Shown piece by piece: positions 19,616 to 27,832 of a stretch of 64,000 nucleotides of DNA. The notes under the pieces are model-generated. The model made no database searches and had not been told where the DNA came from. It was given only the letters and a program-made list of their open reading frames with translations. Source of the stretch: Acidobacteriaceae bacterium (GTDB taxonomy: Bacteria; Acidobacteriota; Terriglobia; Terriglobales; Acidobacteriaceae). The position numbers were made by a program, and so were the translations under genes. The stretch's first letter is position 1, and each line of letters starts with the position of its first letter. The stretch covers positions 19,388-83,387 of the forward strand of contig DAHUZH010000002.1 in NCBI GenBank assembly GCA_027306695.1, read 5' to 3'.

Positions 19616-20416
19616 TTAAGTGTGCAGGGCACTCTCCGGTTGCTCACGAACAAGTTCTGCGGACAGAAAGCTTGTTGTTAAAGACGGCTGAAGTTCCCGC
19701 GTACCCAATAGCGCCCCAGCCAACACGAGAACGGGTGCTGGGCCCGGTTCAAAATCAGACAGGCGTCCGAGTGTGGCGTGCTGGACGGACTGGTCGGGCT
19801 GCGCGGCCCGGCTCACAATGGTGCATGGCAGTGTGGAAGGCAACCCACTCGCCAGCAACTCCCGCGCTAACTGACTGAGATCGCGGCCTGGCATGTAGAT
19901 GCCGAGGGTTGCATCTTCAGGCAATTTTTCATTCCATATCGAAGGGCAGCTTTGGTTCTCCGCGTGATGCGCGGTCGTCAAAATTATTTTTGAGGATGCG
20001 CGCCGATCTGTCAGTGGAGTTCGCAGCGCGGCTGCTGCGGCAAACATGGCGGTGATGCCCGGAACCACTTGGTAGGGAATGCCCGCTTGTTCGAGCGCCT
20101 CCATCTCTTCTCCCGCACGGCCAAACACAAGCGGGTCGCCGCTTTTAAGACGTACGACGCTCTGATCGCGCAGAGCGGCATCGATCATCAGGGAGTGAAT
20201 GGCGGCCTGCGTGATTCGTTTTTTGCCGCAGCGTTTGCCCACGTTCAGCAGGAGCGCTCGCGGGTTCACTCGCTCCAGCACCGGGGCAGGCACAAGGTCG
20301 TCATGCAGCACCACATCGGCGGTCGCCAGCAAATCAGCCGCCTTCAACGTCAGCAATTCTGGATCGCCTGGACCTGCGCCGACCAGATATACCGTACCCT
20401 TCACTGCTACTGTCAT
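19616..20416 (-). CDS. cobA: Uroporphyrinogen-III C-methyltransferase
   Basis: SAM-dependent enzyme that methylates uroporphyrinogen III at C2 and C7 to give precorrin-2, the first step to siroheme. The 266-residue protein has the tetrapyrrole methylase signatures GTVYLVGAGPGDPELLTLKA at the N-terminus and VVRLKSGDPLVFGRAGEE. PYQVVPGITAMFAAAA and GIYMPGRDL follow. The ATG at 20416 is fixed by GAGGTG 5 bases upstream and by the ATGA overlap with the precorrin-2 dehydrogenase stop; a longer frame would run back inside that gene. It supplies the siroheme needed by the sulfite reductase encoded upstream in the same operon. Confidence 0.93.
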   Translation of the reverse strand: MTVAVKGTVYLVGAGPGDPELLTLKAADLLATADVVLHDDLVPAPVLERVNPRALLLNVGKRCGKKRITQAAIHSLMIDAALRDQSVVRLKSGDPLVFGRAGEEMEALEQAGIPYQVVPGITAMFAAAAALRTPLTDRRASSKIILTTAHHAENQSCPSIWNEKLPEDATLGIYMPGRDLSQLARELLASGLPSTLPCTIVSRAAQPDQSVQHATLGRLSDFEPGPAPVLVLAGALLGTRELQPSLTTSFLSAELVREQPESALHT

Positions 20417-21042
20417 TGCACACCTCGTTCGATGTTGGATGGATGAAAGAATTTCCGCGATGGACATTCCGAGGATTCGCAGAGAGAACGCTGTGCCAAT
20501 TGATGCAGCCAGGCCTTTCTCTCGCTGCTCGGCGGATAGGCGGCCAGTACTTCTCGACGCAATTTGCCGACTTCCGCAAGCCATGCGCCGGTGTCCGCAG
20601 GAAGTTGTTCGTCGATCTCGCGGCGCAAACGCTGGGCCAGCGCCGGGCTTTTCCCTGCGGTGGAAATTGCGATCTGTAAATCTCCGCGCTGCACGACGGA
20701 GGAAAAGTAAAAATCGCAGTTCGGAGGGTCATCCACGGAATTGCACAGGATGCCACGCCTGCGTGCAGCCAGATAGACCGCGTGGTTGACCTCTGACGAA
20801 TTTGTAGCGGCCACGACCATGAATACATCCTCTAAATCCGCGTCCTGCAATATCTCGCGCCGCAGTGTGAGTTTGCCTGCGTCTGCCAGCACCTGTATCC
20901 CGGCCTGTATCTCGGGGGCAATAACGGTAAGGCTTGCTCCAGCTTGAAGCAGGCTCGAGATTTTTTCCGCAGCGACTTCTCCTGCTCCAACCACCAGACA
21001 AGGTCGGCCTTGCAACTTCAAAAAAATAGGGAACAAACTCAT
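20413..21042 (-). CDS. Precorrin-2 dehydrogenase/sirohydrochlorin ferrochelatase
   Basis: Met8/CysG-N-type enzyme that oxidises precorrin-2 with NAD and inserts iron to make siroheme. The 209-residue protein begins with the standard LFPIFLKLQGRPCLVVGAGEVAAEK, whose GAGEVA loop is the NAD site. It also carries VVAATNSSEVNHAVY and GILCNSVDDPPNCDFYF, with the aspartates of the family active site, and STAGKSPALAQRLRREID. It is coupled to cobA by a 4-bp overlap and lies 25 bp after the sulfite reductase. Together with cobA it replaces the fused CysG of enterobacteria. Confidence 0.93.
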   Translation of the reverse strand: MSLFPIFLKLQGRPCLVVGAGEVAAEKISSLLQAGASLTVIAPEIQAGIQVLADAGKLTLRREILQDADLEDVFMVVAATNSSEVNHAVYLAARRRGILCNSVDDPPNCDFYFSSVVQRGDLQIAISTAGKSPALAQRLRREIDEQLPADTGAWLAEVGKLRREVLAAYPPSSERKAWLHQLAQRSLCESSECPSRKFFHPSNIERGVQ

Positions 21043-21067
21043 ACCGCTCCTAACATTGCTTTTCGCA

Positions 21068-22780
21068 TTACTCGGCTGCGTGCGGAACGCGCCCGGGAGA
21101 AGGATCGCGCTCTACCGCGGCAGCCGGAATTCCAGCGAGCTGGGCGCGCAGGTCGGCATCACTCTGGCGCGAAAAATAAGCGCGCAAGTTTTCCTCTGCT
21201 TCGCGGTTGGAAAGATATCCGCGCAGCAGACGCTCCATCGCATTTGGAACTTCCGTGGCCGCGCAACGATAGCCGACCGTGCGCGCAGTTTTCTGGTGCA
21301 GCCCGACCGCCCCGCCCACACAAAAGTAATAAGCGTCGACCAGCTTGCCTTCCTGTTTTACCTTTTTTCCTTCGATCCCAATGTCGGCAATCCAGTGTTG
21401 TCCGCAACCGTTGGGGCAGCCGGTTACGTGCAGCTTCAACTGCTGGTCAAAGCCGGGCAGCCGCTGCTCCATCTCTTCCACCAGCCACCGAGTAAACGCT
21501 TTGGTCTCGGTAATGGCGAGCTTGCAGAACTCCGTTCCGGTGCAGGCAATAGCGCCTCGCCAGAAGGGAGAGCCTTCGACGCGCAGCCCGATGGCCTCCA
21601 ACTCTTTCCCCAGTTCGGGCGTGCGCGCGTTTGGAACATTGATGATGAGCAGGTTCTGCATCACCGTGGCACGTAGATCGCCAGTTCCGAATTTTTCCGC
21701 CAGTTCTGCTACTGCGAGCAGTTGGTCGCCGGAGAGTCTTCCTCGCAGCACGGACGCACCTACGAAACTCAATCCACTTTGTTTCTGCCGGTGCACGCCG
21801 ACGTGATCGCGGAATACATCGGAGGGAACAGACTCTTCGACTGCTGGATCCAGGCGGTATCCAAGCCTTGATTCAAGCTCAGAGAGAAAGGTCTGCGCGG
21901 TCCAGCCTTGCTTCAGGAAAAGATATTTCAAGCGTGCCCGGTCGCGGCTTTCCCGCAGCTCTTGTTGATCGCGAAAAATTTCCGTGATGGCGCGAACAGT
22001 GCTCAGTACCTGATGGGGACGGATAAATGCATCCAGCTTGACGGCCAGGTGAGGCTCGGAAGACAGGCCACCGCCCACGCGCAAAGAATAGCCCGCATCT
22101 ACCCCGTGGGATGTTTCTCTCTGCACGGCCGTCAGCCCGATGTCGTTAATTTCAGGATATGTGCACCACGAAGGGCATCCTGTCAGGGAGATTTTGAATT
22201 TACGCGGCAGGTTGTAGAAATCTGGATTTGCCGTGAGATCGCGCGCAACTTCCAGCGCAAGCGTAGAAGCGTCGGCAATCTCATCCGCTGCGATGCCTGC
22301 CAGCGGGCAACCTGTAACGTTGCGCACCACGTCGCCGCAAGCACCCTTGGGAGACAGTCCGACTTGACTAAACGTGTCGACAATCTCCGGCAGAGATTCG
22401 ATCGTGAGCCAGTGCAACTGGATGTTCTGCCGCACAGTAATGTCGGCGAGGTTGCGCGCATGGCGCTTGGTAATATTTGCGATGACTCGCACCTGGTTGG
22501 CGTGCAGAATACCGTTGGGCACGCCAATGCGCATCATGAAATACTCCGTCGCTTTGCCTTCGCCGCCTGTGCCTCCCACCGCGCCCACGCCGTCTCCCTG
22601 CGTGTAGATGCCCCACCATTTGAAATAGGCAGACGCCCATTCCGGTAACACGCTGCTGCGTCCCTCGCGGGCAAACTGGCGCACCTCATCGAAGACTTCC
22701 CATGGATTTTTTTCAAGCTTCAGGCGCTCCATTTTTTGCGCTTTGGTTTCTTTTACGGGGGCGGTGATCGTCGTGGTCAT
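21068..22780 (-). CDS. Ferredoxin-type sulfite (or nitrite) reductase
   Basis: Siroheme and Fe4S4 enzyme of 570 residues that reduces sulfite to sulfide by six electrons. The shared cluster/siroheme ligands are clear: ACTGTEFC (C413, C419) and TGCPNGCG (C455, C459). The half-domain repeats of the NirA/Sir family are also present (VRNVTGCPLAG; SLTGCPSWC). Sequence alone does not separate sulfite from nitrite reductases. The position inside cysD-cysN-cysH-siroheme genes strongly favours sulfite. The ATG at 22780 follows cysH by 40 bp. The electron donor is likely ferredoxin, since no flavoprotein subunit (CysJ) is present. Confidence 0.9.
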   Translation of the reverse strand: MTTTITAPVKETKAQKMERLKLEKNPWEVFDEVRQFAREGRSSVLPEWASAYFKWWGIYTQGDGVGAVGGTGGEGKATEYFMMRIGVPNGILHANQVRVIANITKRHARNLADITVRQNIQLHWLTIESLPEIVDTFSQVGLSPKGACGDVVRNVTGCPLAGIAADEIADASTLALEVARDLTANPDFYNLPRKFKISLTGCPSWCTYPEINDIGLTAVQRETSHGVDAGYSLRVGGGLSSEPHLAVKLDAFIRPHQVLSTVRAITEIFRDQQELRESRDRARLKYLFLKQGWTAQTFLSELESRLGYRLDPAVEESVPSDVFRDHVGVHRQKQSGLSFVGASVLRGRLSGDQLLAVAELAEKFGTGDLRATVMQNLLIINVPNARTPELGKELEAIGLRVEGSPFWRGAIACTGTEFCKLAITETKAFTRWLVEEMEQRLPGFDQQLKLHVTGCPNGCGQHWIADIGIEGKKVKQEGKLVDAYYFCVGGAVGLHQKTARTVGYRCAATEVPNAMERLLRGYLSNREAEENLRAYFSRQSDADLRAQLAGIPAAAVERDPSPGRVPHAAE

Positions 22781-22820
22781 GTTTATCCTGTCCTGAAAAA
22801 TATTCGATCAACAGCAAAAT

Positions 22821-23513
22821 CTAAGAAGTCTTTTCGCTGAATGTGTGAATGCCGCACTCCAGTTTTTTTCCAGACCAGCGGCCCGAACGTGGATTGTTCG
22901 GGTCTTCTGGAATGGACGTGCAGGGCTCGCAACCGATGCTGGCGTATCCCTGGTCGTAAAGCGGTAAATAGTCGATCTCATTGCGCGTGAGATATTCCCA
23001 CACCTGCTTCCAGTTCCACTCGGCGAGTGGGCTCACCTTCAACAACGTCTTGTCGCTGGGAAGCACATGCTGTTCCACCTGGCGCAAATTCTTTCGCGTG
23101 GGTGATTGTTCTCTCCGCAGACCGGTGAACCAAATGTCATACTGTTCCAGCCCGCGCATCAACGGCCCAACCTTGCGCAGGCCGCAGCAGCGCGTCGGGT
23201 CGCTCTGGTTCAGGATGCCGAAGGCCGCTTCCTGCTCTTCGACGGTCTGCTCCGCCTGGAGGTTCGTCAGATTGAGGGACCATTTCCGCACCATGGTGTC
23301 CCGATAGGAGTAGGTCTCGGCAAAGTGATAGCCGGTATCGAGAAACAGCACAGGGATCTCGGGATTGAGTTGACGAAGCAGATGCAGCACGATCATGTCT
23401 TCGGCCTGAAAGCTGTTCGTGATGCATGGATGGCCTGGCTGGCGCAGGATTTCGCCGATCAACAACTCGGGTGGGAGCACTTGCCAATCGGGATGGATTT
23501 CGGGTCCGCTCAT
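22821..23513 (-). CDS. cysH: APS reductase (adenylylsulfate reductase, thioredoxin-type)
   Basis: Reduces the activated sulfate to sulfite using thioredoxin. The 230-residue protein has the PP-loop-derived nucleotide site and the C-terminal catalytic cysteine in LECGIHT (C220). It also has the four iron-sulfur cysteines of the APS-specific branch: C109 and C110 in RCCGLRKVGPL, and C195 and C198 in GCEPCTS. Enterobacterial PAPS reductases lack those four, so this enzyme should use APS directly. The ATG begins 1 bp after the cysN stop. Direct APS use explains why no functional APS kinase is needed in the operon. Confidence 0.93.
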   Translation of the reverse strand: MSGPEIHPDWQVLPPELLIGEILRQPGHPCITNSFQAEDMIVLHLLRQLNPEIPVLFLDTGYHFAETYSYRDTMVRKWSLNLTNLQAEQTVEEQEAAFGILNQSDPTRCCGLRKVGPLMRGLEQYDIWFTGLRREQSPTRKNLRQVEQHVLPSDKTLLKVSPLAEWNWKQVWEYLTRNEIDYLPLYDQGYASIGCEPCTSIPEDPNNPRSGRWSGKKLECGIHTFSEKTS

Positions 23514-23514
23514 G

Positions 23515-25329
23515 CTAGGAATACCTTTCCGGAGATGAAATTCGCAGACCTTCGATCCAGTTCAAAATGGACCGCACGGCGGGCGACTGGAGCCACGCAT
23601 CGTCGTCGGAAGCGTCTGGCTGAGAAGGCGCTGCATCGAGGACATGTCTTGCGTCCAGTACATGCGCGGACTGAAGGGTTGCGTGGATGATCGCGGGCAG
23701 ATGAGATGGTTCGTGTTCCGCATGGTGCGCGGCCGTGTACAGCGCAACAATTCCGGCGACATACAGCGTGCGCACGCAATCGCGAGTGGAAAGCAAGTCG
23801 CGGTCTTTGTCCTCCACCCAAAGCGCGTTGTGTCCGGAGTCGAAAAGAATGCGCTCCAGCCGCTGCGCGAGCGAAGCCTGCGTTCCCAGCCATATTGCGG
23901 CGGGGGCGTGGCCCTGTTTCTGGAAGCGCTCCGCGGCCGTGACCAGACGCGGCAGCGAAGTCATTTCTTCGGCGGTCAGCGCGGACGGCAATTGCGAAGT
24001 AGCGACTGCTTTCTTCTGTGCAAGGTTGCGGGTAATCATTCCCGCGCCGACGGTGGCGTTGGTCAGGGGATCGATCAGGATGAAGCTTCCAGCGATGCGG
24101 TTTTCTGCGTACAGATCGAAAAACAGCGGGCTGGTACTTTCAAATTCCACCACGCCGATGTCGTTCAATCCAAGCGCGGTCGCGGAGGAATGCTGCATGG
24201 TGATGACATCCACGCGGCTGCGAATCCTATGCGCCTCCGCCCGGACCTGCCGCGTAGTGTGTTTCAAAAGCCATTGTTTGTGTAGCTCCAGGGGGACCTC
24301 GTGCATCCAGACCACATTGGCCGCAAAACGGCGACTGACTTGCGGCGGACGTTCCGGATCCACGAGAACATCGCCTCTACTGAGGTCGATTTCATCTTCC
24401 AGCGTGAGCGTGATGGAAGCGCCTTCGGCCGCCACCGGCAGTTCTCCATCGAAGGTGACGATGGATTGCACGCGCGTAGTTTGCCGCGACGGCAACACCA
24501 TGACCGCGTCGCCAGGGCGGACCGAACCGGAAGCGATCTGTCCGGCGAAGCCGCGGAATTCGTCTCCCGGTCGAATGACGTATTGGACAGGGAAGCGAAA
24601 GGCGGCGCTGTCCTTCAAGCGCGTTACCGGGACCTGCTCCAGATATTCGACCAGGGTCGGGCCGGAGTACCACGGCATCCGCTGACTGTGCGTGACGACG
24701 TTATCTCCCTCGAGCGCGCTGATGGGAATGCATTGGATGGAAAGCGCGGCTTCGGGACGGATCTGCTTCGCCAGCGTTTGCAGGTCGTTTTGCAGTCCAT
24801 GGAAAATCTGCTCGGAATAATCCACCAGGTCCATCTTGTTGATGGCCGCAACGATGTGCGGAATTCCCAGCAGGGACGCGATGTAGGCATGGCGGCGCGA
24901 TTGCGGCAACAGTCCCTTGCGCGCATCGACCAGCACGACGGCGGCATCGGCGGTAGAGGCGCCGGTCGCCATGTTGCGTGTGTATTGTTCGTGGCCCGGC
25001 GTGTCGGCAATGATGAACTTTCGGCGCGCGGTTGAGAAATAGCGGTACGCTACATCGATGGTGATGCCCTGCTCTCGTTCGGCGCGCAGCCCATCGGTCA
25101 ACAGAGAGAAGTCGAGCGGGCCTGTCGAGCGGTTCAGGCGGCCACTCCGCACTGCCTGCATCTGGTCTTCATAGACCGCCTTCGAGTCGTAAAGAAGCCG
25201 CCCGATCAGCGTCGACTTGCCATCGTCCACGCTGCCCGCAGTGGTGAAGCGCAGCAGATCGTGTCCGAGATGCTGCCGCAGCAGATGCTCGAACGGGGCC
25301 GCTTCCACATTTTGTTGCGAAACCGCCAT
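23515..25329 (-). CDS. cysN: Sulfate adenylyltransferase subunit 1 (CysN) with degenerate APS-kinase-like tail
   Basis: GTPase subunit of ATP sulfurylase, which drives synthesis of APS from ATP and sulfate. The EF-Tu-like motifs are intact: GSVDDGKST near residue 32, DTPGHEQYTRN and NKMD. Beta-barrel domains follow to about residue 440. The last 160 residues align in outline with the APS kinase half of fused CysNC proteins (AIWLGTQASLAQRLERILFDSGHNALWVED), but the Walker A glycine-rich loop and lysine are gone. The kinase is thus very likely inactive. The ATG at 25329 overlaps the cysD stop by one base (TGATG); a TTG one codon earlier is less likely. Confidence 0.92.
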   Translation of the reverse strand: MAVSQQNVEAAPFEHLLRQHLGHDLLRFTTAGSVDDGKSTLIGRLLYDSKAVYEDQMQAVRSGRLNRSTGPLDFSLLTDGLRAEREQGITIDVAYRYFSTARRKFIIADTPGHEQYTRNMATGASTADAAVVLVDARKGLLPQSRRHAYIASLLGIPHIVAAINKMDLVDYSEQIFHGLQNDLQTLAKQIRPEAALSIQCIPISALEGDNVVTHSQRMPWYSGPTLVEYLEQVPVTRLKDSAAFRFPVQYVIRPGDEFRGFAGQIASGSVRPGDAVMVLPSRQTTRVQSIVTFDGELPVAAEGASITLTLEDEIDLSRGDVLVDPERPPQVSRRFAANVVWMHEVPLELHKQWLLKHTTRQVRAEAHRIRSRVDVITMQHSSATALGLNDIGVVEFESTSPLFFDLYAENRIAGSFILIDPLTNATVGAGMITRNLAQKKAVATSQLPSALTAEEMTSLPRLVTAAERFQKQGHAPAAIWLGTQASLAQRLERILFDSGHNALWVEDKDRDLLSTRDCVRTLYVAGIVALYTAAHHAEHEPSHLPAIIHATLQSAHVLDARHVLDAAPSQPDASDDDAWLQSPAVRSILNWIEGLRISSPERYS

Positions 25330-26294
25330 CAAAAATAGCCCTCGCGTTTCTTCAGTTCCATGGAGCCTTCTTCATCGTGGTCGATGGCGCGATTTTCCCG
25401 TTCGGACCGCTGGAAGGTGAACATTTCCTGAATGATTTTCGGCAGGGTATCGGCGGTGGACTCGATGGCCCCGGTGCAGGGCACGCAACCGAGCGAGCGC
25501 ATGCGCACGACCCTGCGCTGCGGAACTTCCTTCGGAAGCAATGGGATTGGGCCCTGCGTCAGCAGCATGGAGCCGCCGCGCACCACTACCTCGCGCTCTT
25601 TGGCGAAATATAAGGGGACGATGGGAATGTTTTCCTTGTAGATATAGAGCCAGATGTCGAGCTCGGTCCAGTTGGAAAGCGGAAAGATACGGATGTGTTC
25701 GCCCTTTGCGAGCCGCCCGTTGTAGTGGTTCCAGAGTTCAGGTCGCTGGTTGCGCGGGTCCCACTGCCCGGCGGAATCGCGAAACGAATAGATGCGCTCC
25801 TTGGCGCGAGATTTTTCCTCGTCGCGCCGCGCGCCCCCGAAAGCCGCGTCGAAACCACCCGATTCGAGCGCATCCAGCAAGGCGCGCGTCTTCAGCAGCC
25901 CACAGCATTTTTGTGTTCCCAGCTTGAACGGACTGGCGCCATCCTGGAGCGCCTGCCGGTTGCCGTGGACGATCAACTCCGCGCCAATTTCTCGCGTGTA
26001 GTTGTCGCGGAACGCAACCATCTCCGGAAATTTGTAACTAGTATCGACATGCAGGAGCGGGAACGGAATTTTGCCCGGATGAAACGCCTTTTGCGCCAGC
26101 CGCAACAGGACGGAGGAGTCCTTGCCGATCGAATAGAGCATCACGGGCCGGGCAAAGTCCGCAACTGCCTCGCGCAGAATGTGAATGCTCTCCGCTTCAA
26201 GCGATGCTAGATGGCTGGAATCGGCAGGCGCGCCAATGCCTGCTGTAAGGACGGGGATTGGGATCTCTGGAGCTACTTCAAGTAATTGGGTCAT
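25329..26294 (-). CDS. cysD: Sulfate adenylyltransferase subunit 2
   Basis: ATP pyrophosphatase subunit that forms APS from ATP and sulfate with CysN. The 321-residue protein has the PP-loop [17 protein letters not shown], then [27 protein letters not shown] and [28 protein letters not shown] and the standard ending [10 protein letters not shown] close the protein. It is the first structural gene of the sulfate operon and is separated from its promoter by a 35-codon cysteine-rich leader. AGGA lies 6 bases before the ATG, directly after one arm of a possible hairpin (GTTCAC, 26330-26335, with GTGAAC, 26305-26310) that could restrict ribosome access. Confidence 0.95.
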   Translation of the reverse strand: MTQLLEVAPEIPIPVLTAGIGAPADSSHLASLEAESIHILREAVADFARPVMLYSIGKDSSVLLRLAQKAFHPGKIPFPLLHVDTSYKFPEMVAFRDNYTREIGAELIVHGNRQALQDGASPFKLGTQKCCGLLKTRALLDALESGGFDAAFGGARRDEEKSRAKERIYSFRDSAGQWDPRNQRPELWNHYNGRLAKGEHIRIFPLSNWTELDIWLYIYKENIPIVPLYFAKEREVVVRGGSMLLTQGPIPLLPKEVPQRRVVRMRSLGCVPCTGAIESTADTLPKIIQEMFTFQRSERENRAIDHDEEGSMELKKREGYF

Positions 26295-26350
26295 CGGCAG
26301 TCCTGTTCACTTTGGTGGGGGGCGGTCGGGTGAACTTTTCTGCTGAAATG

Positions 26351-26385
26351 AAAAGCCCACCAGGACGATTCTTCTGTCGGTGGGC
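26351..26385 (-). terminator. Attenuator terminator of the cys leader
   Basis: Transcribed on the minus strand, GCCCACC (26379-26385) and GGTGGGC (26355-26361) form a perfect 7-bp GC-rich stem, extended weakly by GAC/GTC, and TTTT follows at 26351-26354. It sits between the leader stop codon and cysD. The 5' arm can alternatively pair with GGGCGGGC (26437-26444) inside the last codons of the leader ORF, with one mismatch. That is the geometry expected of an antiterminator. Confidence 0.7.
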
Positions 26386-26408
26386 GAAAGATTTTAGGGT
26401 CTTACTTT

Positions 26409-26427
26409 GAAGCTGGGTTTCAGCTTC
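26409..26427 (-). promoter_or_regulatory. Hairpin containing the leader stop codon
   Basis: GAAGCTG (26421-26427) and CAGCTTC (26409-26415) form a 7-bp stem with a 5-base loop. The UGA stop of the leader peptide (26420-26422) is inside the first arm. A ribosome reaching the stop would open this hairpin, while one stalled at the cysteine codons would leave it folded. Confidence 0.6.
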
Positions 26428-26527
26428 TTAGAGTGTGCCCGCCCGTCCAGAAGATGTGCGATTGTGCCCGCATGGAACACATGGGACACATGCACATACA
26501 GCGGGTCTGAAGGGCCGACACTTGCAT
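26420..26527 (-). CDS. Cysteine/methionine-rich leader peptide of the sulfate operon
   Basis: A 35-residue ORF immediately upstream of cysD. Residues 8-19 read TRCMCMCPMCSM, with cysteine at positions 10, 12, 14 and 17 and methionine at 11, 13, 16 and 19, both sulfur amino acids. The ATG at 26527 starts about 3 bases after the transcription start predicted from the promoter at 26538-26566, so the message would be nearly leaderless. A longer in-frame start would lie upstream of the -35 box. The ORF is followed by a stop-codon hairpin and a U-tailed terminator before cysD. Function by cysteine-dependent ribosome stalling is inferred from this layout and from known attenuators. Confidence 0.75.
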   Translation of the reverse strand: MQVSALQTRCMCMCPMCSMRAQSHIFWTGGHTLRS

Positions 26528-26537
26528 CGTGAATCCA

Positions 26538-26566
26538 ATCTTATCCGCGAGTCCGTGCCGAGTCAA
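26538..26566 (-). promoter_or_regulatory. Sigma-70-type promoter of the cys operon
   Basis: On the minus strand TTGACT (26561-26566) and TAAGAT (26538-26543) are separated by exactly 17 bases, matching 5/6 and 4/6 of the consensus hexamers. The predicted start is near 26530, three bases before the leader ATG. It lies 45 bp beyond the end of ilvA. Confidence 0.7.
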
Positions 26567-26611
26567 GTTTTTCGCGCGGAACGGGCGGATGAAGAGTACC
26601 GAGCGCAAAGC

Positions 26612-27832
26612 CTACTGGATGCGCTCGAATCGGTATTTTGCTTCTTCCAGAGCATTCGAGATCGACGCGATATGGGAAGCGCCACGAGTTTCGAGCGTGA
26701 TGTCGATGACTGTGTCTCCAAGATTAACGCCGTAATACGCCCGATTATGCAAGGTCTCCACGATATTGGCCTGCTGGTCTCGAAGCACCTTCGTCAACTG
26801 GTGAAGAGCTCCGGGCCGGTCTGTAAGGTGCACCCGGATTCGGATGCGCCTGCCATCCTTGACCAATCCGCGTTCGATGATCTTTGCCAGAAGGCTGACG
26901 TCGATGTTTCCTCCGCAGACGAGAACCGCCGTTTTCTCATGGTCGAGCCGAGTCTTTTTCTGGAGCAGAGCAGCAAGCGCGATTGCGCCGGCCCCTTCGG
27001 CCAGCGTCTTCTCTTTTTCGAGTAAGACCAAAATTGCATTCGCGATCTCCTCTTCGTCGACCGTAACAATTTCGTCGACGAAGCGCTGGACAAGAGGGAA
27101 AGTGTAATCTCCCGCACGCCGCACCGCGATTCCGTCTGCGATGGTCGCCTCCGCCGGAAGCGTCACCGGCCCTCCTTGTTCCATGGCGCGCAGCATGGAG
27201 GGAAGACGTTCTGTCTGTACACCAATGACGCGAATCGCCGGGTTGGTTTCTTTAATGGCGCAGGCCACGCCGCTGATCAATCCACCGCCGCCGATCGGCA
27301 CAACGACAGCTTCCAGGCCCGGCACTTGTTCCAGCAATTCAAGGCCAATCGTTCCCTGACCGTTGATGACTTCTGGATCATCGAAAGGATGGAGGAATGT
27401 AAGGTCCTCTTCATTGCAGCGGCGCCACGCTTCCGCGCAGGCTTCGTCGTAGTTGGCGCCATGCAGAATAATTTCCGCCCCAAACTCTTGCGTTGCCGTG
27501 ATTTTCACCAGCGGCGTCATCAGCGGCATCACGATCTGCGTGCGAATCCCCTGTTGCGTGGCATGGTAGGCGACCGCCTGGGCGTGATTTCCCGCGCTTG
27601 CGGCAATCACTCCTCGCCGCTTTTCTTTTTCCGTAAGCGTAAAAATCTTATTCAGCGCACCCCGCTCCTTGAAGGCACCGGTCCGCTGCAAATTATCAAG
27701 TTTCAGGTAGACCTGTTGCCCGGTCTTCGTGGAGAGGTCCTCGGAATAACGGCAGGGTGAGAGATAGATATAGTTGCGGATGCGCTGTTCCGCTCGCTTG
27801 ATTTCGTTGAGAGAAACGCTTGTCGGTTCCAT
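26612..27832 (-). CDS. ilvA: Threonine ammonia-lyase
   Basis: PLP enzyme that converts threonine to 2-oxobutanoate, the entry to isoleucine synthesis. The 406-residue protein has the PLP lysine in QRTGAFKERGALNK (about residue 55), the phosphate loop PIGGGGLISG, and the SAGNHAQAVAYHA motif. One C-terminal ACT-like domain is present (RIRIRVHLTDRPGALHQLTKVL). That single-ACT layout is shorter than the E. coli biosynthetic enzyme, which has two ACT-like modules. The ATG at 27832 overlaps the stop of the IlvN-like gene (TAATG). Biosynthetic use is supported by the branched-chain leader peptide upstream. Confidence 0.93.
   Translation of the reverse strand: MEPTSVSLNEIKRAEQRIRNYIYLSPCRYSEDLSTKTGQQVYLKLDNLQRTGAFKERGALNKIFTLTEKEKRRGVIAASAGNHAQAVAYHATQQGIRTQIVMPLMTPLVKITATQEFGAEIILHGANYDEACAEAWRRCNEEDLTFLHPFDDPEVINGQGTIGLELLEQVPGLEAVVVPIGGGGLISGVACAIKETNPAIRVIGVQTERLPSMLRAMEQGGPVTLPAEATIADGIAVRRAGDYTFPLVQRFVDEIVTVDEEEIANAILVLLEKEKTLAEGAGAIALAALLQKKTRLDHEKTAVLVCGGNIDVSLLAKIIERGLVKDGRRIRIRVHLTDRPGALHQLTKVLRDQQANIVETLHNRAYYGVNLGDTVIDITLETRGASHIASISNALEEAKYRFERIQ

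Noticed and set aside
26528..26608. An upstream in-frame extension of the Cys-rich leader
   Set aside because: It would start upstream of the -35 box of the predicted promoter, so it would not be on the transcript from that promoter.
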